This document shows positions 5,526 through 9,026 of a DNA stretch of 9,026 nt, piece after piece. Position 1 is the stretch's first letter, and each line of letters opens with the position of its first letter. The DNA lies in contig JBBSGP010000082.1 in assembly GCA_038253885.1 (NCBI GenBank), positions 1 to 9,026 on the forward strand. Reading direction: 5' to 3'. Position numbers and translations under genes: made by a program. Below the pieces are notes generated by a model. It was not told the DNA's origin, made no database searches, and worked only from the letters and a program-made list of their open reading frames with translations. Source of the stretch: JALZAQ01 sp038253885 (GTDB taxonomy: Bacteria > Gemmatimonadota > Gemmatimonadetes > Gemmatimonadales > Gemmatimonadaceae).

Positions 5526-6877
5526 CGACCCTCTCGACCGCGGCGCGCGAGAAAGTAGAGGGGCGGTCCGAGCGAGGCGGCGACCCCGGTGCTCACGAGA
5601 GTGGGCAGGCCGAACTCGCCGTCGCGCAGCTCCAGGCCCACGACGATAGCGAGGATGAGCACCGGCAGCAGAGCGAGCGCGCATACGCCCGCCCAGCCCA
5701 CCGGAATGCGGAAAGCCCCCCGCAACAACGGCTCGGCGCGGCGGATCCGCAACAGAGCGCCAAACTCGAGAAAGAGCGCCAGTGAATAGAGCAGGACGTC
5801 GGCCACCACCAGCTTGCGGAAGGGAAGCAGCGTGAAGAACGAATACAACGCGCCCGCGACCAGGATCGCGTTGCGCGGCGTGCCGCGAGCATCGGTCGCG
5901 GCGATCGGTCGCGGCAGCAGGCCGTCCTCGGCGACGACGAGCGGGATGCGGGAATAGACAAGCAGCAGCGCGCTGAAGAGACTGACCGCGCTCACCATCC
6001 CTGCGGCACCGATCCAGGCCGCCAGCGGCCGGCCCGCCGCGCCGCCCGCCAGGAGCGCGATCGCCGGCCAACCGCCTTCGCGCCAGAGCGTCCAGTCGCT
6101 GGCTCCGAGCGCGGCCGAGAGCGGAATCAGGTACCCGAGCGACACCAGCGGAAGAGTCAGGGCGAGCGCGCGCGGATACGTCCGCGGCGCGTCCACGATC
6201 TCGCCTCCCACGGTGGATGCGTTGTCCCAGCCGATGTAGTTCCAGAGAGCGATGGACAACCCGACGCCGACGCTTCCGAGCGCGCTGCCACCCCCGACTC
6301 CACCGCGCGCGAAAGGAGTCCAGGGAGTGTGCGAGATGTGGGGTGCGGCCGCGAGAGCGAGCAGGAGGAAGGGAAGAAGCACGACCGTGCCGGCGGCGAC
6401 GGCAAATCGTCCCACCGGCCGCGCTCCGCGCAGGTTGAGCGCGGTCGCGCCCCAGATCACCGCCAGCGCGATCGCCCAGCGGAGGAGCGGAGCCGTGACC
6501 GACGCGCCGCCGCTTCCAGCTCCGAGCGCCGGGATGAAGTAGGCGAGATACTCGACGAAGAGCAGCGGGTAGATCGCCATGTCGACAAGCGAATAGAGCC
6601 AGGTCCACCACGCGTTCTGAAACGCCCAGAAGGGACCGAAGGCGCGCCCCACCCAGCGGTAGTAGCCCCCCTCCTCCGGGAGCATGCTCGCGAGCTCGCC
6701 CACGATCAGCGTCTCCGGCAGCGACCAGAAGATCGGCACGAGCACCAGAATGAGGAGAGCGAGGCCTGGACCCACGGAAGCGACGAGCCCTTCGGTGGTG
6801 AACGGACCGCCCGAGATGTTGAAGTACATCACGAAGACGAGCGGAAGCGTCGTCAGCGTGCGCCGGATCGCGGTCAT
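5513..6877 (-). CDS. APC-superfamily amino acid/polyamine permease (PUT/LAT-like)
   Basis: A 454-residue inner-membrane secondary transporter with about 12 hydrophobic segments across almost its whole length. TM1 carries the substrate-binding glycine motif ISGGPF (21-26). The TM2 region has the conserved PEEGGYYRWVGRAFGPFWAF (67-86). TM6 carries NYIGWDNASTVGGE (213-226) followed by PRTYPRAL (231-238). The combination of LPLVFVMYFNISGGPF, WSLPETLIVGELASMLPE and YPLLFVEYLAYFIPAL recalls, from memory, the plant polyamine-uptake transporter and LAT-like branch rather than classical bacterial AAP or YjeH types. Substrates are therefore probably polyamines or amino acids, moved with protons. The ATG at 6877 has GAGG 3 bp upstream. 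The 3' end overlaps nagA by 13 bp in convergent orientation. The exact substrate cannot be read from sequence. Confidence 0.92.
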   Translation of the reverse strand: MTAIRRTLTTLPLVFVMYFNISGGPFTTEGLVASVGPGLALLILVLVPIFWSLPETLIVGELASMLPEEGGYYRWVGRAFGPFWAFQNAWWTWLYSLVDMAIYPLLFVEYLAYFIPALGAGSGGASVTAPLLRWAIALAVIWGATALNLRGARPVGRFAVAAGTVVLLPFLLLALAAAPHISHTPWTPFARGGVGGGSALGSVGVGLSIALWNYIGWDNASTVGGEIVDAPRTYPRALALTLPLVSLGYLIPLSAALGASDWTLWREGGWPAIALLAGGAAGRPLAAWIGAAGMVSAVSLFSALLLVYSRIPLVVAEDGLLPRPIAATDARGTPRNAILVAGALYSFFTLLPFRKLVVADVLLYSLALFLEFGALLRIRRAEPLLRGAFRIPVGWAGVCALALLPVLILAIVVGLELRDGEFGLPTLVSTGVAASLGPPLYFLARRGREGRHRR

Positions 6878-6973
6878 CTGCCTCGTTCGCCCGCCGCGGA
6901 GCGGGCTCGTTATGTTGTCACACTGGAGTTGCCCGTTGCCGAGCCGCCCAAGAATAACATCGTCGTCCGAGAC
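6878..6973. promoter_or_regulatory. Divergent promoter region (permease / glycosyl hydrolase)
   Basis: These 96 bp separate the start codons of two divergent genes and must hold both promoters unless starts are misplaced. For the plus strand, TTGCCC (6929-6934) with AATAAC (6953-6958) at 18 bp is a weak candidate that would give a leader of roughly 10 nt. For the minus strand I found no convincing -35/-10 pair. No operator-like inverted repeat stands out. Confidence 0.35.
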
Positions 6974-8593
6974 ATGCGCCGACCGTCACGTCCTGCCAGC
7001 CACATCCGCTTCGTCGTGGTCGCGTCGCTCCTCGCGATCGCGGATGCGACCCCGCTGCTGTCTCAGAAACCACCCGCGCCGGTCACGATCTCCATGACAC
7101 CCCCACCGATCGCGCGCGAGTTTCGCGGCGCGTGGGTGGCGAGCGTGGCGAACATCGATTGGCCGTCACGACGCGACCTCTCACCCGAGGAGCAGCGCGC
7201 CGAGCTACTACGCATCTTCGATCGCGCGGTCTCGCTGCGGCTCAACGCGATCGTTCTGCAGGTGCGTCCGGCGGCCGATGCGCTCTACCTCTCGCGGCTC
7301 GAGCCTTGGTCGGAGTATCTCACCGGAAAGATGGGGCTCGCTCCGGTGCCGGCGTACGATCCTCTCGCCTTTGCGGTGCAGGAGGCGCACGCCCGAGGAC
7401 TCGAGCTCCACGCCTGGTTCAACCCGTATCGGGCGCGTCATTCCTCCGGCGTCGGCGACGCCGCGCCGTCGCATGTGAGCCGGCGCCATCCCGAGCGCGT
7501 GCGGGCTTACGGTCACTTTCAATGGATGGATCCAGGAGACGCCGCCGTGCGCGCGATGGCGGTACGCGTGATCACCGATGTGGTGCGCCGCTACGACGTG
7601 GACGGCGTTCACATCGATGACTACTTCTATCCGTACCAGGAGCGCGATGCGAACGGGCGCGCTATCGAATTCCCGGACGATGCCACCTGGAGGCGATACA
7701 TCAGGCATCGAAAACGCCACCTGCAGCGCGATGACTGGCGGCGCCGCAATGTGGACATGTTCGTCCAGCAGCTCTATCGCGCCGTGCATGCCACCAAGCC
7801 GTGGGTCAGGGTCGGTGTGAGTCCGTTCGGTATCTGGAGACCCGGCAATCCTCCGGGCGTGTCGGGGCTGGATTCTTACACGGAGCTGTTCGCTGACTCG
7901 CGGCGCTGGGTGAGATCGGGCTGGCTCGACTACGTCGCTCCCCAACTCTACTGGCCGAGCGCCGCTCCCAGCCAACCGTTTTCCCCGCTTCTCTCATGGT
8001 GGGTCGCCCAGAACACCCATCATCGCCATGTCTGGCCCGGACTCAATGCCAGCCGAATCGAGAGCGGCAACGCCCGGAGCTGGAAATCGGCTGAGATTCT
8101 CGGACAGATCGACCTGACCCGCGCACAGAATGGGGCGACCGGAAACATCCTCTACAGCACGACGGCGCTCATGCTCGACCGCGACAGCATCGACGAGCGA
8201 CTCACGACATCCGCGTATTTCCATCCGGCGCTGGTGCCGGCGTCTCCCTGGCTCGGCCGGCGCCCGCCGCGCACTCCCCGCATCCGGGTGCGGGATGACG
8301 GCGTGGGTACTGGCGCCGAGGTGTCGCTCGCTCCTGCCACCGGCGAGAGGAGATCGGTCTGGACGCTGCGCGCGCGCTTTGGCGATGGCTGGTCGCAGGA
8401 GATCGTGCCGGCATCCGAGCGCACTCACACGATCATCGGCCTTCCCGGTGTCGGGGGAGGGATCGCGCCGGATATGGTTGTCGTCTCCGTGATCGGCAGA
8501 ACGGGGATGGAGAGCCCGGTCGCGATTGCGGTGCGACGCCGGTGCGTCGCGCGAAAAACCGGGTGCTGGGTGGCGCCCGGAGGCCACCGATAA
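6974..8593 (+). CDS. Exported family-10-like glycosyl hydrolase (DigH/YngK type)
   Basis: A 539-residue secreted enzyme of the GHL10 (DUF187) family. Its characterised member E. coli DigH (YngK) cleaves denuded peptidoglycan glycan strands at the division site. Residues 1-31 form a Sec-type signal (basic RRPSRPASHIR, hydrophobic FVVVASLLAIADA, likely cut near ADA or LSQ). No lipobox cysteine is seen, unlike DigH, which is a lipoprotein. The TIM-barrel hallmarks are REFRGAWVASVANIDWPS (48-65), LQVRPAADALY (95-105), HAWFNPYRAR (146-155), DGVHIDDYFYPY (210-221) with acidic Asp215/Asp216 as probable active-site residues, GVSPFGIW (281-288) and DYVAPQLYWP (319-328). Residues about 434-520 look like a C-terminal FnIII-type domain. 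The ATG at 6974 directly precedes the signal peptide; no clear RBS is visible. Upstream in-frame sequence is antisense to the permease and was excluded. The exact polysaccharide substrate is inferred from the family. Confidence 0.9.
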   Translation: MRRPSRPASHIRFVVVASLLAIADATPLLSQKPPAPVTISMTPPPIAREFRGAWVASVANIDWPSRRDLSPEEQRAELLRIFDRAVSLRLNAIVLQVRPAADALYLSRLEPWSEYLTGKMGLAPVPAYDPLAFAVQEAHARGLELHAWFNPYRARHSSGVGDAAPSHVSRRHPERVRAYGHFQWMDPGDAAVRAMAVRVITDVVRRYDVDGVHIDDYFYPYQERDANGRAIEFPDDATWRRYIRHRKRHLQRDDWRRRNVDMFVQQLYRAVHATKPWVRVGVSPFGIWRPGNPPGVSGLDSYTELFADSRRWVRSGWLDYVAPQLYWPSAAPSQPFSPLLSWWVAQNTHHRHVWPGLNASRIESGNARSWKSAEILGQIDLTRAQNGATGNILYSTTALMLDRDSIDERLTTSAYFHPALVPASPWLGRRPPRTPRIRVRDDGVGTGAEVSLAPATGERRSVWTLRARFGDGWSQEIVPASERTHTIIGLPGVGGGIAPDMVVVSVIGRTGMESPVAIAVRRRCVARKTGCWVAPGGHR

Positions 8594-8613
8594 AACTCGG
8601 CCATGCGCAAACG

Positions 8614-8644
8614 AAAAGGGCCAGGCACATCGCCTGGCCCTCTT
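8614..8644. terminator. Bidirectional intrinsic terminator
   Basis: GGGCCAGGC (8618-8626) and GCCTGGCCC (8632-8640) form a perfect 9-bp GC-rich stem with a 5-nt loop. On the plus strand TCTT follows. On the minus strand the stem is followed by TTTTCGTTT, a proper U-tract. It lies 24 bp after the hydrolase stop codon and 25 bp after the pilin stop codon, so it can end both convergent transcripts, more strongly for the pilin. Confidence 0.88.
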
Positions 8645-8665
8645 CCACACTGCGACGTTAGCCGG

Positions 8666-9026
8666 TTACGGGCAGGAAACCACGCCGTCCAGCTGGCCCG
8701 CGCCCACATCGCCGCCGACGTGAATCTGGCAGCTGTTGGCCGTGCCCGAGATCGCCGAGTTGACGCCCACGGCCGACCAGCCCTTGGTGATGCCGGTGCT
8801 GGTGATCGTGATTGTCACGTTCTTCGACGGCGCGTCGTTGATCGCCGTCAGGTCAGTCGAGTAGGTCTGATTGTCGGCGAAGTAACCCTCTTCGGCCGTC
8901 GCCAGGTTACGCAGGTCGGTCTTGATCGTGGCGAAGTACGCCTTGTCCTTCGTGTTGGCGAACTTCGGGATCGCGATCGCGGCCAGAATGCCGATGATCA
9001 CGACCACGATCAACAGCTCGATCAGC
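8666..9026 (-). CDS. Type IV pilin-like protein (5' end beyond window)
   Basis: The visible 119 residues begin inside the class III prepilin N-terminal motif, LIELLIVVVIIGILAAIAIP, which includes the conserved Glu (position 5 of mature pilins). The leader peptide, cleavage Gly and first Phe-Thr lie beyond the right edge. The hydrophobic helix continues into an amphipathic part (KFANTKDKAYFATIKTDLRNL), then a small beta-rich, Thr/Ser/Gly-rich globular region. Two cysteines 18 residues apart near the C-terminus (SCQI...VSCP) probably close a D-region disulfide loop as in type IVa pilins. After processing by prepilin peptidase it would be assembled into a pilus or pseudopilus. At roughly 125-130 residues mature plus leader, it is small but within range. 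Major pilin, minor pilin and type II secretion pseudopilin cannot be told apart here. It has its own strong terminator downstream. Confidence 0.92.
   Translation of the reverse strand, partial: LIELLIVVVIIGILAAIAIPKFANTKDKAYFATIKTDLRNLATAEEGYFADNQTYSTDLTAINDAPSKNVTITITSTGITKGWSAVGVNSAISGTANSCQIHVGGDVGAGQLDGVVSCP

Noticed and set aside
5403..6611. Minus-strand 402-codon frame overlapping the permease in another phase
   Set aside because: It is extremely Arg/Ala-rich without motifs, and it overlaps both the permease and the end of nagA, which have clear family signatures.
6329..6973. Upstream in-frame extension of the glycosyl hydrolase
   Set aside because: It lies antisense to the permease coding region and translates to charged low-complexity sequence. 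The ATG at 6974 is followed immediately by a signal peptide.

Overview
The window most likely comes from a high-GC, Gram-negative-type bacterium, and the mix of genes fits Gemmatimonadota best. The pointers are a short BIG2 (bacterial Ig-like) lipoprotein, a type IV pilin-like protein with an IPKFANTK-type N-terminal helix followed by an AEEGYFADN segment, a mycobacterial-like SthA, and strong G/C third-position bias in the core genes. The phylum assignment is an inference from protein style, not a marker-gene result.

Layout. Positions 1-1984 look like the end of an integrated mobile element. They hold the possible 3' tail of a gene entering from the left (1-87), about 0.6 kb without a convincing gene but with several strong inverted repeats (88-697), and a complete tyrosine recombinase/integrase (698-1927). 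The integrase reads toward the 3' end of a tRNA-Ile(GAT) gene on the minus strand (1985-2058), with another strong inverted repeat (1936-1971) between the two. The tRNA 3' end is the probable attachment site. The element would extend left out of the window, so its cargo and second att copy are not visible.

From 2059 rightward the content looks like ordinary chromosome. There is a tRNA promoter, a two-domain BIG2 lipoprotein (2196-2834), and a probable two-gene operon of soluble pyridine nucleotide transhydrogenase sthA (2951-4345) and N-acetylglucosamine-6-phosphate deacetylase nagA (4362-5525). Convergent with nagA, and overlapping its end by 13 bp, is an APC-superfamily permease that resembles the polyamine-transporter (PUT/LAT-like) branch (5513-6877, minus). 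Divergent from it is an exported family-10-like glycosyl hydrolase of the DigH/YngK type (6974-8593, plus). A bidirectional intrinsic terminator (8614-8644) separates this from a type IV pilin-like gene running off the right edge (8666-9026, minus).

How the genes may work together: the exported hydrolase (predicted to act on peptidoglycan glycan strands) and NagA (which deacetylates GlcNAc-6-P from amino-sugar or cell-wall recycling) could feed one recycling route, while SthA balances NADPH and NADH. They are not one operon, so this link is only suggestive. No CRISPR array, rRNA, toxin-antitoxin pair or recognisable defence system is visible. The least explained part is the structured, gene-poor DNA flanking the integrase.
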